Assembly (NCBI RefSeq): GCF_017301735.1
Contig: NZ_CP071090.1
Span: forward strand, 6,066,001 to 6,130,000
DNA: 64,000 bases
DNA from: Pyxidicoccus parkwaysis
GTDB taxonomy: Bacteria; Myxococcota; Myxococcia; Myxococcales; Myxococcaceae
Reading direction: 5' to 3'
How positions within the stretch are numbered: the stretch's first letter is position 1; each line of letters begins with the position of its first letter. Of the stretch, positions 52,011 to 61,586 are shown one piece after another. Both the position numbers and the translations under genes were made by a program. The notes below the pieces were generated by a model. It worked only from the letters and a program-made list of their open reading frames with translations. It had not been told where the DNA came from and did not search any database.

Positions 52011-52399
52011 GCCAGGACGCTGCGGCCACAAGCCACCGCCCCTGGCGCTAGGATTGCGCGGACGGCATGGCACACCGTGCCGCTCTGCATGGCTCACCGA
52101 CGCAGCCGCCGGCCCAGCTATGCATAGATTCCCTCATCATGGGGGCGGCTCATGCTGCCTGAAGCCAACTCACCTGCTAGTTGACGAACTCTCCCGCCGG
52201 CTTCACGCCGATGATAATGCAACCGTCCTGGCCGTTCGCGAAGGAGCAGTGCGCCTACATCTCATCGCGCAGATCCCCATAGAGCGGTTCAGCGCTATCC
52301 TCGTGGATCCGCCCTTGGGGATGAACTGGATGAGGAATTGGGTCATAGCGAACCACCATTATCGAAGAGCGGGGCCAATTCAGTGGAAGATTGCGAAGG
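52011..52399 (+). other. Spacer with a possible gene remnant
   Basis: These 389 bases between convergent genes hold no complete gene. On the plus strand, about 52157-52245 could read LLVDELSRRLHADDNATVLAVRE, which faintly resembles the C-terminus of a PP2C phosphatase (DNxTVxxVR). PP2C phosphatases commonly follow Ser/Thr kinases. The match is short and I place little weight on it. Confidence 0.25.
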
Positions 52400-53503
52400 T
52401 CATGCCGCATCTTTCGACATTGACGAACCTGTGGGATCTGCGACCGGTAGCGGCGTCGGCTGAGCTACCAAGTTCCGAAGATGCTTCAGCAAACGCTGAT
52501 GACCGGCCTCGCAATGGCGACGAAGCATACGAAATGCTGCCGCCTTGAGGAAAGCGCGATCTTGCAAACCACTATCCCCATACAGATCCTCAAGCCACTT
52601 AAGGACAGCGATCAACTCCGCGTCGGAGTCTCCTCGGACGCCTGTGCGCCGGGCAATCTTTGCGAACTGATCCAGCCAGCTCCGAAATGAGGGATCAAGG
52701 TGATCGCGACGGTAGCGCTCGCGCACCGAGAAAACCTCGTCCCACGTGTGCGCCGCTGGTGTCTCTGGATCGAATCGAATCATCCAGTTCGGGGTGTGCT
52801 CGGTCGTACCATCGAAGGGCTCACTGTCGTCCAGTGAAACGCTGATCCTCGTATGGTTGTAGGGGTCGAACGCTACACGACGCGACCCATCGCCCCGTCG
52901 CAACAGGTCACTGGCAAGCTTATAGTTTGAGTTGCACTTGTAACCCATGGGCACAAGATTCCGAAGGTTGGCGGCGGCGAACGGATATCGACTTCTCGCC
53001 AAGTAGTGATCGAGCCCCTCACGTACTGCTCCTGGGGCGTCGAAGTACTCGGTCCCGCAGAATGGGCACACATGATCCGAGGAAGCAGCATAGATTGCTG
53101 CGTACTGCTGGTCTCGCACAGCGAGGTCTGTGAGCAGACCGAACGCGAATTCAAAAAGCTCCGCCACGGGCTCTTGGATGTCCTGCGGCAATCCATCGTT
53201 CCTGGCGCATTCGCATGCGCCTGACAGCAGATCCCCGATGCGATTCTCACTCTCAAGGGCATCGAGCACCACGTCACGCTCGGCCTTCGTCAGCCGCCGA
53301 ACCGCGCTGTGGTAGGACTTCAATCGGTCGCGCAGTCCGGTTCGAGACTTCAGGGTTTCTCGATAGACTTTAGGCAAGACGCTCGGCCACCCGGGATACC
53401 GCTTCTTCGCATCCACCGAAGCGTGAATCGTCCGCACCGCCTCGCACAGGCAGTCGTGAAGCCAGTTGTTCTGCGTTGCCGCAATGGGGTACCCGAAGAG
53501 CAC
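52400..53503 (-). CDS. HNH endonuclease partnered with the AAA ATPase
   Basis: This is a 367-residue protein with an HNH/Cys4 nuclease core at about 140-200. It has VCPFCGTEYFDAP, then GLDHYLARSRYPFAAANLRNLVPMGYKCNSNYK, giving the C-x2-C...H...N...C-x2-N-x2-K layout of this nuclease fold. The N-terminal 130 residues are helical (LKSYHSAVRRLTKAERDV). The GTG start follows the ATPase stop by 2 bases. ATPase/HNH pairs resemble the Septu (PtuA/PtuB) defence pair, and similar pairs are known beside restriction systems. It should cut nucleic acid when released or activated by the ATPase. Confidence 0.8.
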   Translation of the reverse strand: MLFGYPIAATQNNWLHDCLCEAVRTIHASVDAKKRYPGWPSVLPKVYRETLKSRTGLRDRLKSYHSAVRRLTKAERDVVLDALESENRIGDLLSGACECARNDGLPQDIQEPVAELFEFAFGLLTDLAVRDQQYAAIYAASSDHVCPFCGTEYFDAPGAVREGLDHYLARSRYPFAAANLRNLVPMGYKCNSNYKLASDLLRRGDGSRRVAFDPYNHTRISVSLDDSEPFDGTTEHTPNWMIRFDPETPAAHTWDEVFSVRERYRRDHLDPSFRSWLDQFAKIARRTGVRGDSDAELIAVLKWLEDLYGDSGLQDRAFLKAAAFRMLRRHCEAGHQRLLKHLRNLVAQPTPLPVADPTGSSMSKDAA

Positions 53504-53505
53504 GG

Positions 53506-55143
53506 CTACGCGCCCTCCTGCTGCGATAACTGCCGAAGGTGGTCCATCAAGAATACTTTCTCAACCGAGTCGCCTAGCCGAGCGATGCCGGCCTTGACAG
53601 TCTCGCGATCCTGACTCCTCATAAGTTCCTCGATCTCTCGTCGGGGAACCTCTGACATTGGTGGGCGAACGTCGAAGCATTCCTCAAGGATCGTGTCGAA
53701 GGTCGTGCCAAAGGTCTCGATGCCAGGCCGCCGCACCTTCACGCCTTGCCCATCCCTCTTGAAAATCAGCACATTCTCTCGCGCCATGTCGGAGGGAACG
53801 AACGGTGAATGTGTCGTGAGCAGGCAATCCTGCTGCGCTGCAGCGCTTCCCGTCTCGCCGCGCTTGCCATTGGCCGTAGGTAGCTCCATCAGGCGTGAGA
53901 TGAATTTGACTCGCCACTGCGGATTGAAATGCGACTCTGGCTCGTCTAGCAGAAACAGTGCATTGGAGAAGGATGCCATGCACATCGTCCCAAGAATCTG
54001 CGCTAACTGGTGCTCTCCGTCAGACAACGAGACGTAATCGACAACGCCTTCGCCAGTCTTTGGCATAAACCGCACCTGCTCGAAACGAAACACCCGGTCC
54101 TCGTCTTGGGGCTCAGGTAGCCTCGATGCGAAGCGCCGCGTTTTGATGTCACGCATCAAGCGCTCGCGGGTCACCTTGGGAATCGCGAGGTCGTTCAGCA
54201 TCGAGAGCTTATGAAGCGCCGAGTACAACTCGATCGTAGTCTGCCAGAAGAATCGAAACGCTTCGCGCGTCTGCTCATTGACCAAGAAGTCAAAGATGTA
54301 GGTTTCCGACTTCTCATCGTACGAATGGCATGTCGAACATCGCTTCAGTTGATCGATGTAGCGTTCAAGCTCCTCGGTTAGCTGGACCCCCTTGCGCCTT
54401 GTGCCCGAAGTCGCGCGCGCTGAGAGCCTGGGAACGGCGCGGTGAGCCAGCTGGATGACGCATCGAAACGAATGGATGTCCTTGAGCTTCGCATCTCGAA
54501 GCAGCGCCGCCCGTTCGTCAGCGGCTCCCAGGAGAAGGTTGGCCACGAGAACTTCGAGGTGGGTTCCGTAATCGACTAGCATGAGCCGGGTGTCTGAAAT
54601 CGGCTTCTGCTTTGCACTGGGCTCCCGCGCGAGAGCCTGCTTGCCGACGGCGTCGGCGTACCCACTCCGGCTAACCAGGAAAGGCAAGCTCAAAGTCTCG
54701 TTGTCACCGGACGTGTATGCGATGATCCGCGACGGAAGCAGTTTTCGGGTGTCGGGCTCAGTGAGCGGACAATTGGCCCACTCAAAACCATCCTTACGTT
54801 GGATACTCAATGTCGGACGCCGCTTCCCATCGCTACTTCGCGAGAGACGGACAAGGACGGGTTGATGAGTGGGTGCAGGACGGATGAAGTATTCGAACTC
54901 AAATTGGAGGTCGTCGTTCCCCTTCGCACGTTCCTCGTCCTCCATGCAGGCGTGGAAGACGGTCTGAAAGGCTTCCGCGATAACCTGGAGAAACTGCGAC
55001 TTGCCGGCGCCGTTTGGACCTACGAGACATAATGGATCGAACTGCGCTGAACCATCCAGGGCGCCCCTCAGGCCGACCTCAAGGCCATCCAGGAGGCCGC
55101 CGCAGGTAGCCGCCTTGATGATATGGACGCGCGTGAGTTTCAC
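53506..55143 (-). CDS. Restriction-system-associated AAA family ATPase
   Basis: This is a 545-residue ABC-type (SMC/RecF-like) ATPase. Walker A is LVGPNGAGKSQFL (about 41-52), the signature motif is YVSLSDGEHQLAQIL, Walker B is NALFLLDEPESHFNP (about 398-412), and the switch His is in LLTTHSPF. A CSTCHS pair lies in the middle region. It belongs to the AAA proteins annotated as restriction-system-associated. The GTG start overlaps the hsdS stop (GTGA), so it is made together with the type I enzyme. With the following HNH gene it may form a Septu-like second line of defence. The base composition is lower in GC than the eCIS region. Confidence 0.85.
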   Translation of the reverse strand: MKLTRVHIIKAATCGGLLDGLEVGLRGALDGSAQFDPLCLVGPNGAGKSQFLQVIAEAFQTVFHACMEDEERAKGNDDLQFEFEYFIRPAPTHQPVLVRLSRSSDGKRRPTLSIQRKDGFEWANCPLTEPDTRKLLPSRIIAYTSGDNETLSLPFLVSRSGYADAVGKQALAREPSAKQKPISDTRLMLVDYGTHLEVLVANLLLGAADERAALLRDAKLKDIHSFRCVIQLAHRAVPRLSARATSGTRRKGVQLTEELERYIDQLKRCSTCHSYDEKSETYIFDFLVNEQTREAFRFFWQTTIELYSALHKLSMLNDLAIPKVTRERLMRDIKTRRFASRLPEPQDEDRVFRFEQVRFMPKTGEGVVDYVSLSDGEHQLAQILGTMCMASFSNALFLLDEPESHFNPQWRVKFISRLMELPTANGKRGETGSAAAQQDCLLTTHSPFVPSDMARENVLIFKRDGQGVKVRRPGIETFGTTFDTILEECFDVRPPMSEVPRREIEELMRSQDRETVKAGIARLGDSVEKVFLMDHLRQLSQQEGA

Positions 55144-56723
55144 AGTCGCACTCGCTCAAACTGCATGGTCTTTGCTTTCTTATCGAAGACCTGTCGAATG
55201 ATTGGGGTTGGCTCCTCCAGAAGCTCGAAGATAGCATCCTTCAAGGAGTCATAGTCGCCGACCACCTGGGCCCTCAGCTCGTCGAACGACATCTTATCTT
55301 TATTTATCTTTAAAATCGCTGCCTTGATCGCGTCTTTATCGAGCTTGCCCATTGTGGGCTTCCTCCCGTCTTGTGCTTTTAGGCGCCCTTGCGGCTGGCT
55401 GGTGAGAACTGATTTCTGAGCCCTGAGCCTCGCCAAGAGGTCAGCGGCAGGCTCCTCGTTAGGGTCCTGCGCGACCAGCTCGCCGCGAAAGGCCTTGGCG
55501 AGGGCTGCGGGTGTAAGGCGCTCCACTATTTGGGCCGTGCGCTGAGTTCGTGATAAAAGCGCACTACTTAGCGCCAACAACTCTTCGACGCGTCGAACTA
55601 TCTCCTGCTGCTCCACAAGACTCGGCAGACCAAACGAGAACTCAGCGAGCTTCTTGGCGTTGATGTTGGATTGGCTGACACCGTCCGACTTGACTCGCCA
55701 GCAGTAGTCCCGCCCGGCGGGGCTTCCAAGACAATAGTTGAGATAGTCCGGAAGCAAATGCTCACCGCAGCGAACGCGGATTAGGTATCCGGCATAGATT
55801 GCCTCCCTGTCTCCGCGGTAAACGGCGGTCTTTCCGACAAGCTCCGGACTGTTCGTCCTATTAAAGAGAACATCACCAGCGGAGAGCTTGTACTTCGCGA
55901 TCTCGACCACATCCGATGTGAATACAAGGTCCTGCCAGTCAAGGTAGCCATCCTGAATGTTCCCCATGCGCAGGACAGGAACCTTCCCGGCCTTCGCGGA
56001 CTTGGCGGCAGACCCATAGGAGAAATCGGTGGCCACGCTCCTGAGCTCAACGACAGGCCATTCGTCGTCGAAACCGTGTTCCTCTCGCCAGCCCCGCGTT
56101 AGTTCGCCGCTTGTGGCGGCAGCGAGCACAGATTGACGGAAGCGCTTGATTATGGAGGGAACTCGATCGAGGCGGTTGCGGCACGAATCCACGCGCGAAA
56201 GCAGGTCGTCTAGCTTATTCGCGATTCGCTTCTGTTCGGGAAACGGCGCAATCCGTACTGGCAATTCGACTAAACGACTTTGACGTATGCCTGTGGCGGT
56301 TGTTCCAGTCGCGTTGGCAAGCAGCTCCGTTCGGAACTCGGGCGCTCGCATTTGATGGGCAAGGAACGTGGGATTGACACCTTGCATGGTCTTTAGGAGC
56401 ACAACGCGCTGACTCAATATGTACCGCCGGTCGTCCGGAATCTGAGCCACGTTTCCAAGCGGCGCCTCCATGGTCAGCACGATGTCGCCGCGAGCAGGGT
56501 CTCCAGTTGTCATCCATCTTTCGTAGAGCGCATCCGAACCGAAGTGGCTCGTCCGCGTAAGTTCTATTGAACCCATTCGCACGTTGAGTGCCGAAAGTGC
56601 GGGAATGTTTCCACCGCCCCAGTCCATGCCAAGTTTCTTGGGTGTCCGCCCTCTGAAGTCGAGCAATGAGGCCAGAATCTCACCAAGGTGCGTTTCGGCC
56701 CATCCAGGCGGGAGCGCACTCAC
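55140..56723 (-). CDS. hsdS: Type I restriction-modification specificity subunit
   Basis: This is a 527-residue HsdS with two target-recognition domains. The first runs from WAETHLGEILASLLDFRGRTPKKLG to about 210, including the spacer helix QKRIANKLDDLLSRVDSCRNRLDRVP. The second runs from VVELRSVATDFSYGSAAKS to about 420, including VEQQEIVRRVEELLALSSALL. It ends the usual HsdS region with AKAFRGELVAQDPNEEPA. A further 90 residues follow (KLDKDAIKAAILKINKDKMSFDELRAQV), an extra helical domain not needed for sequence recognition. The GTG start overlaps hsdM by 4 bases. The recognised DNA sequence cannot be read from the protein. Confidence 0.93.
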   Translation of the reverse strand: MSALPPGWAETHLGEILASLLDFRGRTPKKLGMDWGGGNIPALSALNVRMGSIELTRTSHFGSDALYERWMTTGDPARGDIVLTMEAPLGNVAQIPDDRRYILSQRVVLLKTMQGVNPTFLAHQMRAPEFRTELLANATGTTATGIRQSRLVELPVRIAPFPEQKRIANKLDDLLSRVDSCRNRLDRVPSIIKRFRQSVLAAATSGELTRGWREEHGFDDEWPVVELRSVATDFSYGSAAKSAKAGKVPVLRMGNIQDGYLDWQDLVFTSDVVEIAKYKLSAGDVLFNRTNSPELVGKTAVYRGDREAIYAGYLIRVRCGEHLLPDYLNYCLGSPAGRDYCWRVKSDGVSQSNINAKKLAEFSFGLPSLVEQQEIVRRVEELLALSSALLSRTQRTAQIVERLTPAALAKAFRGELVAQDPNEEPAADLLARLRAQKSVLTSQPQGRLKAQDGRKPTMGKLDKDAIKAAILKINKDKMSFDELRAQVVGDYDSLKDAIFELLEEPTPIIRQVFDKKAKTMQFERVRL

Positions 56724-58186
56724 GCCTCGACCTCCTCGACGTCTTCGCCGAGCTCAGCGAGGAGCCCGCGCAGCTCATCGAAGGCGCCTTCCAGCTCAGC
56801 CAGCGCCTCGCGAGCCAGCACCGTGGGCTCGGGAAGCTCGTCGCCAGCTCCGTTGCCCTCGTTCTTGAGCCAAGTGATGTCAAGACTTTCGCCGCGCTCT
56901 GCGATCCACTCGCGCGTAAATCTGCGAAAGCGCCCCTCCTCACCTGTATCCTTGCGTTTGGCGAGGCTCTTGGGGCTTCCGAGCGGGTCCTTGCCGAAGG
57001 CCATCTCGAACTCCGCGAAGTGCTCGCGCGTGAGCAGGGTGCGCTTCCCGAACTGCGGCATGTTCGCGCGCAGGTCGTAGACCCAAACCTCTTTAGTGTT
57101 CCCCTTGTCTTTCTCTCCCCGCGTAAAGAACAGGACGTTGGTCTTCACTCCCTGCGCGTAGAAGATACCGGTTGGCAGCCGCAAAATCGTGTGTAGATTG
57201 CACTTGTCCATCAGGTCTGCGCGGATCTGTTTGCCCGTGTTGCCTTCGAAGAGCACGTTATCGGGAAGCACGACTGCCGCGCGACCGCCCGGCTTCAGCC
57301 CACGGTAGATGTGCTGGACGAAGCAGAACTGCTTGTTGCTTGTTGGGAACGTGAAGTCTGTGCGCGTAGGCAGGCCACCGCCCTTCTTCGTGCCGAACGG
57401 CGGATTCGTGAGAATTAGCGTTGCCTTGGGCAGCGCCTCGCCCTCCTGCGAGAGGGTATCGCCGTAGCGAATGCCAGCACCCTCTGGGTCGGATTCAAGG
57501 CCGTGCAGCATCAGGTTCATGAGCGCAAGCCGGTGTGTGTCCTGCACATGCTCCATGCCGTAGAAGGTCCCACGCCGGTACTTTCGCTGCTGTGACTCGG
57601 TCCAGAGGTCAGGGTCACCCTGCTCACGGATGTAATGGTTCGCTGCGATGAGAAAGCCCCCGGTGCCTGCGGCTGGGTCTTGGATCACATCCTCGAGAGA
57701 GGGCTTCATCAGTGCGACCATCGAGTCAATCAACTTACGCGACGTGAAGTACTGGCCCGCTCCGGACTTCTTCTCGTTCGCGTTCTTTTCGAGAAGCCCC
57801 TCGTAGAGATCACCTAGGCCTTCTTGGCGCGCGCTGTACCAATCGAGTTTGTCAATCTCGGCAACCAGCGTCGAGAGTGTCGCAGGCTTCTTGATGAACG
57901 AACTTGCGTTGCCGAAAATCTCCTTAACCAGGGTCGCTCCATGGCTCCCGAGATGGATCAGTGCCAATTTGTAATGTTCAAGACGGTCCGACGCGGCTTT
58001 CCTCTCAAGATCATCCCAGCGATAGCCCTTGGGAATCTGGTCCTCCGTGCCCGTCTCCTTCGCCATCTTGAGGAAGAGCAGGTAGGTGAGCTCGGTGACA
58101 TATTGGTGGTACGTGACCCCATCGTCCTTGAGGACGTTGCAGAGGTTCCAAAGCTTCTGAACTATGTCGTAGGTGACGGTGCTCAT
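56720..58186 (-). CDS. hsdM: Type I restriction-modification methyltransferase subunit
   Basis: This is a 488-residue N6-adenine methyltransferase. The N-terminal helical domain contains WNLCNVLKDDGVTYHQYVTELTYLLFLKM. The catalytic domain has the AdoMet motif DPAAGTGGFLIAA near residue 180 and the catalytic motif TNPPFGTKKGG (NPPF) near 262. Sequence further on reads GRAAVVLPDNVLFEG and LRLPTGIFYAQGVKTNVLFF. It methylates host DNA together with HsdS and, with HsdR, forms the restriction enzyme. It starts 19 bases after the hsdR stop. Confidence 0.95.
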   Translation of the reverse strand: MSTVTYDIVQKLWNLCNVLKDDGVTYHQYVTELTYLLFLKMAKETGTEDQIPKGYRWDDLERKAASDRLEHYKLALIHLGSHGATLVKEIFGNASSFIKKPATLSTLVAEIDKLDWYSARQEGLGDLYEGLLEKNANEKKSGAGQYFTSRKLIDSMVALMKPSLEDVIQDPAAGTGGFLIAANHYIREQGDPDLWTESQQRKYRRGTFYGMEHVQDTHRLALMNLMLHGLESDPEGAGIRYGDTLSQEGEALPKATLILTNPPFGTKKGGGLPTRTDFTFPTSNKQFCFVQHIYRGLKPGGRAAVVLPDNVLFEGNTGKQIRADLMDKCNLHTILRLPTGIFYAQGVKTNVLFFTRGEKDKGNTKEVWVYDLRANMPQFGKRTLLTREHFAEFEMAFGKDPLGSPKSLAKRKDTGEEGRFRRFTREWIAERGESLDITWLKNEGNGAGDELPEPTVLAREALAELEGAFDELRGLLAELGEDVEEVEA

Positions 58187-58205
58187 GAGTGCTTGTCGCT
58201 ATCTG

Positions 58206-61200
58206 TTAAGCGGCGGGCAGCCAAAGGGAATCGTTGAAGGCGTCGAGCACCTGCTGAAGCTCGCCGCCAAAGATTCGATCGAGTCGTGCGAAACCTCCGC
58301 CCTCGCGCTTGAACACGAGGTCGGGATCGTCGAGGGAGGCGCGGTCGACAATCAGGTTCGCCTTCGTCTGTGCGGCGATCTTCTGGAGCCATTGCCGCTG
58401 CGGGGTGGTCCAGTTCTTTGAAGCCAGAATGGTGTGGAGGGCGCGGTCAACACGCTGCTCGTACGGCAACAAGGAGTCCCCGATCGCCGCCTGCCGGATG
58501 TACCCGACGATGCGCGCCGCGATGTCCTGGTTGGTCATCTCACGCCAAGCAGTCGAAAGACTCGCCTCGGAAAAGCCTGCGCGGTCCAACTCGAGCGCCA
58601 GCTCTCTCAGTTGCTTGCGGGTCAGCTCACGCGGACGTGTGAGCACCGTTAGAAGCGCGGGCAGGCTATTGCTGCGAGAACTGATGAACTCGGAGAACTC
58701 CTTCAGGTAGTCCTCAGGCTTCTTCGCGCTACCGTAGCCGCGCTCGGTCCCCAACATAACGTCCTTATGGGCCGAGACGTATGTCGGCGAGCGCTGGCCG
58801 TGCCCCTTGCGGTCGAGGATCTCGCCTAGGTCAGGGGTCTGGGTAAACCACGCCGCGAGCTCAGGTAGCTTCATCGTCCGAAGCTGGCGAATGAACGCGT
58901 CGGGCGGCATCCCGGCGCGGGTTTCGAAGTCCTGCGCTTGTGAGTCGCTGAGGTGGCGCTTCTTGCGTTGGAGCTTGGCGATGAACTGGTCGCGGACGAG
59001 ACTGCGCTCTTCGTCCGTCGCAACCTCGCGAAGTTCGCGGCTGAGCTGAGTGAAGGAGGTTAAAGGGTTCACCACCACCGGCTGCATCGCGGTCACGTTT
59101 TGGAGTGCTTCGTAGATCTTTACTGCATCGAAAATGCGGAAGGACTCCTTGCCGATCTCTTCGCAGAGACGCGTGGCTCGACCGAGCATCTGGTCGAAGA
59201 GGATACGGCTGTTCACACGTCGCAGAAACACGAGGTTGCAGATCTCGGGGACGTCAACTCCGGTCGTCAGCAGGTCAACGGTGACCGCGACGTTTGGGTT
59301 GCGCTCATTCTTGTAGCGCCGGATGAGATGCAGCGGCCTGTCGGAGGCGCCGGTGATCTTGAGCACGGCGTCGTCTTCAATGCTGCCATACTGCTTCGCG
59401 AAGGCCTTCTTCAAAAGGTCAACGACCAGATCGGCGTGAGCGTCGTTGACGCAGAAGATGAGCGTCTTCTGGCGAGAGGAGGGATCAAGCTCGCCTGCCA
59501 GGTACTCGCACACTACGCGATTGAACGATTCCGTGATGACTTTCCGATTGAAGTCCTCGACGTCGATTCGAATCTCGTCTGGCGTCGTGAAGAGGTCGAC
59601 CTGATTCTGTCGGACGTTGTAGACGGCGACCTGCTCGCCGACGCGCCAGACGATGCCGCCGGTCGACAGCCGCGTGCTGATCTGCACGGGCGGCTCGTGG
59701 TCCACAAGATAGCCGTCGATCACGGCTTCGCGGTAGCCGTAGCTGAAAATTGGCAGACCGAAGATCTGCGTCGTGTGCAGCGCTGGCGTGGCCGTCAGGC
59801 CTATCTTCACCGCATCGAAGTAGTCGAGCACGCGACGGTACTTCGAGATGTAGTCGTCGAAGCTGCGAAACCCGAGTTCGGTGTCGGAGAGTTCCCGATC
59901 GAGCAGGTATCCGCGGTGGCACTCGTCGACAACGATGCAGTCATATTGGTCGACGGAGGGAGGAGCGACGCCCTCCGCCGAGTAGAGGACCCGTTGCACG
60001 AGCCCTTGCACGGTAGCGACGTGAACTGCTGTATCCGCGTCGGGCTTCTGTTCGTCCAACTCCTTGAGGCTAAACACGTCGGCGAAGCTCTGAAGGCTCT
60101 CCATGCGCGTGTCCTTGAAAGCGTTCGCCGCCTGCTCGCCGAGCGCGGACCTGTCGACGAGGAACAACACGCGCCGGAAGCGCTGCGCCTTGAGGAGCCG
60201 ATAAATGAGGGCGATGCAGGTCTTCGTCTTACCCGTGCCCGTCGCCATCGCCAGAAGCATCTCGCGCTGCCCCTGGCCGATGGCGGCCTCGACAGATTGA
60301 ATGGCGGCTTGCTGGTAGTGGCGAAGTGGGAAGCCGTAGTTGAAGGGTTCGTTACGGAGCAGCTCGTGGGCCCGGGCCTCATCTCGCTTGAGCAAGGCGA
60401 CGAGGCCATCGGGCGTGTACCAGCCATCGAGAGCGTGCCCAAGGTTCTCCGGATTTCGCAGGTCGCAGAACCAAGTGCCGCTGCGCGTTGCGAGCTGGCG
60501 CAGGTAGGGGCGTCCGTTCGACGAGAAGACGAACGGAAGGTGAAACTCGCGCCACGGCCCGCCCGGAGACACAAGTCCTTCGTCGAACTTGAACGTGCGG
60601 CTGTAGCGCTTCGCCTGTTGGAGCGCGCCGGAGACGTCGATGTTCTTCCGCTTCGCCTCAATGGCCGCCAAAGGCCAGAGGCCTACAAACAGGACGTAGT
60701 CCGCAGGTCCGCTCGCAGTTGGCCATTCTGAGATCGCGAGATTCTTGCCCTTCTCCGGGCGCGCGCCCTTCGCGAACGAGAGCGTGGCGGAGTCGACGGT
60801 CCAGCCGGCCTGACGGAGCTGCTCGTCGATCAGCTTGCGCGTGTTGGCTTCGTCTAGTTCAACGGCAGTGGCGGCTGTGCTCGCGGCGGTGACGAACGCC
60901 GCGACAGTGCCCTTGGGTTGCGCCAGGCCCTTTGCCTGCTCGGCAGCAAGCTTGTGTTCGAGTGCGACCTTGGCTTGCTCGGCCTCTACCGCCATCTGCT
61001 CCCAAAAGGCTTGCTCGTCCTTGGCTTCACGCAGCTCGGCCTCGGTTGAGGCAAGGCGTTCGGTGACCTCCTGTTGGGCGGATTGGTGGTCAGCGAGAGC
61101 CTTGCTGAGCATCGCGAGTTCCGCCCGCAGCTCCGCGCTCTCGTCCTTGGGCGGATTGGGGGGGACAAACGGGCCGGACTTGAACGAAAGGGTCGAGAAC

Positions 61201-61586
61201 GTGCGGTGAAACCAAATTCCGAGCTGCCAAGTGACCTTCAGCACCCCAAGCGCGGTGCGATGGTCACCAACGATCTCGTGATTTGCGGCGTTGCCTGCGC
61301 GGCGGACCTCACCGAAGAGCTGCGCGATCTCGCGCGGCAGGATGCCTTGATCTTGCAGTCGACGTAGGAGGTCGTACTGAGCCTCGTCGCGCGAGGTGTA
61401 GAGGCCGACCTTGGTCGCGACGAGCTGAGCAAGCAGCTCCGCTAGCTGTCTCAGCTTCAAGAGCGACGTGTTCGGATCGTCCGCGAAGTAGCGCTCCGCG
61501 AGCATTCCAAGCCGCACCAGTTGCTCGTCATGCGCTTCGAGGAATGCGAAGTTGGTGCGTGGGACGCCGCTCTCACGCGTCGTCAT
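58206..61586 (-). CDS. hsdR: Type I restriction endonuclease subunit R
   Basis: This is a 1126-residue HsdR of the EcoEI/EcoR124-distant type. The N-terminus has a DUF4145-like helical region (LLKLRQLAELLAQLVATKVG) and a coiled coil (about 170-260). The nuclease core contains ADYVLFVGLWPLAAIEAKRK near 294-310, the D...ExK site. The helicase has Walker A ATGTGKTKTCIAL near 450, VVDECHRGY near 552, LTATPALHTTQIFG, and the second RecA half with TTGVDVPEICNLVFLRRVNSRILFDQMLGRATR. ATG at 61586 follows GGAGGCGGGA and overlaps the end of the excisionase-like gene by 14 bases. It cuts unmethylated DNA after translocation. Confidence 0.94.
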   Translation of the reverse strand: MTTRESGVPRTNFAFLEAHDEQLVRLGMLAERYFADDPNTSLLKLRQLAELLAQLVATKVGLYTSRDEAQYDLLRRLQDQGILPREIAQLFGEVRRAGNAANHEIVGDHRTALGVLKVTWQLGIWFHRTFSTLSFKSGPFVPPNPPKDESAELRAELAMLSKALADHQSAQQEVTERLASTEAELREAKDEQAFWEQMAVEAEQAKVALEHKLAAEQAKGLAQPKGTVAAFVTAASTAATAVELDEANTRKLIDEQLRQAGWTVDSATLSFAKGARPEKGKNLAISEWPTASGPADYVLFVGLWPLAAIEAKRKNIDVSGALQQAKRYSRTFKFDEGLVSPGGPWREFHLPFVFSSNGRPYLRQLATRSGTWFCDLRNPENLGHALDGWYTPDGLVALLKRDEARAHELLRNEPFNYGFPLRHYQQAAIQSVEAAIGQGQREMLLAMATGTGKTKTCIALIYRLLKAQRFRRVLFLVDRSALGEQAANAFKDTRMESLQSFADVFSLKELDEQKPDADTAVHVATVQGLVQRVLYSAEGVAPPSVDQYDCIVVDECHRGYLLDRELSDTELGFRSFDDYISKYRRVLDYFDAVKIGLTATPALHTTQIFGLPIFSYGYREAVIDGYLVDHEPPVQISTRLSTGGIVWRVGEQVAVYNVRQNQVDLFTTPDEIRIDVEDFNRKVITESFNRVVCEYLAGELDPSSRQKTLIFCVNDAHADLVVDLLKKAFAKQYGSIEDDAVLKITGASDRPLHLIRRYKNERNPNVAVTVDLLTTGVDVPEICNLVFLRRVNSRILFDQMLGRATRLCEEIGKESFRIFDAVKIYEALQNVTAMQPVVVNPLTSFTQLSRELREVATDEERSLVRDQFIAKLQRKKRHLSDSQAQDFETRAGMPPDAFIRQLRTMKLPELAAWFTQTPDLGEILDRKGHGQRSPTYVSAHKDVMLGTERGYGSAKKPEDYLKEFSEFISSRSNSLPALLTVLTRPRELTRKQLRELALELDRAGFSEASLSTAWREMTNQDIAARIVGYIRQAAIGDSLLPYEQRVDRALHTILASKNWTTPQRQWLQKIAAQTKANLIVDRASLDDPDLVFKREGGGFARLDRIFGGELQQVLDAFNDSLWLPAA

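Noticed and set aside
58840..60731. Plus-strand frame opposite hsdR (59100-60731)
   Set aside because: It is the complement of the conserved helicase core and has no domain or start signal of its own.
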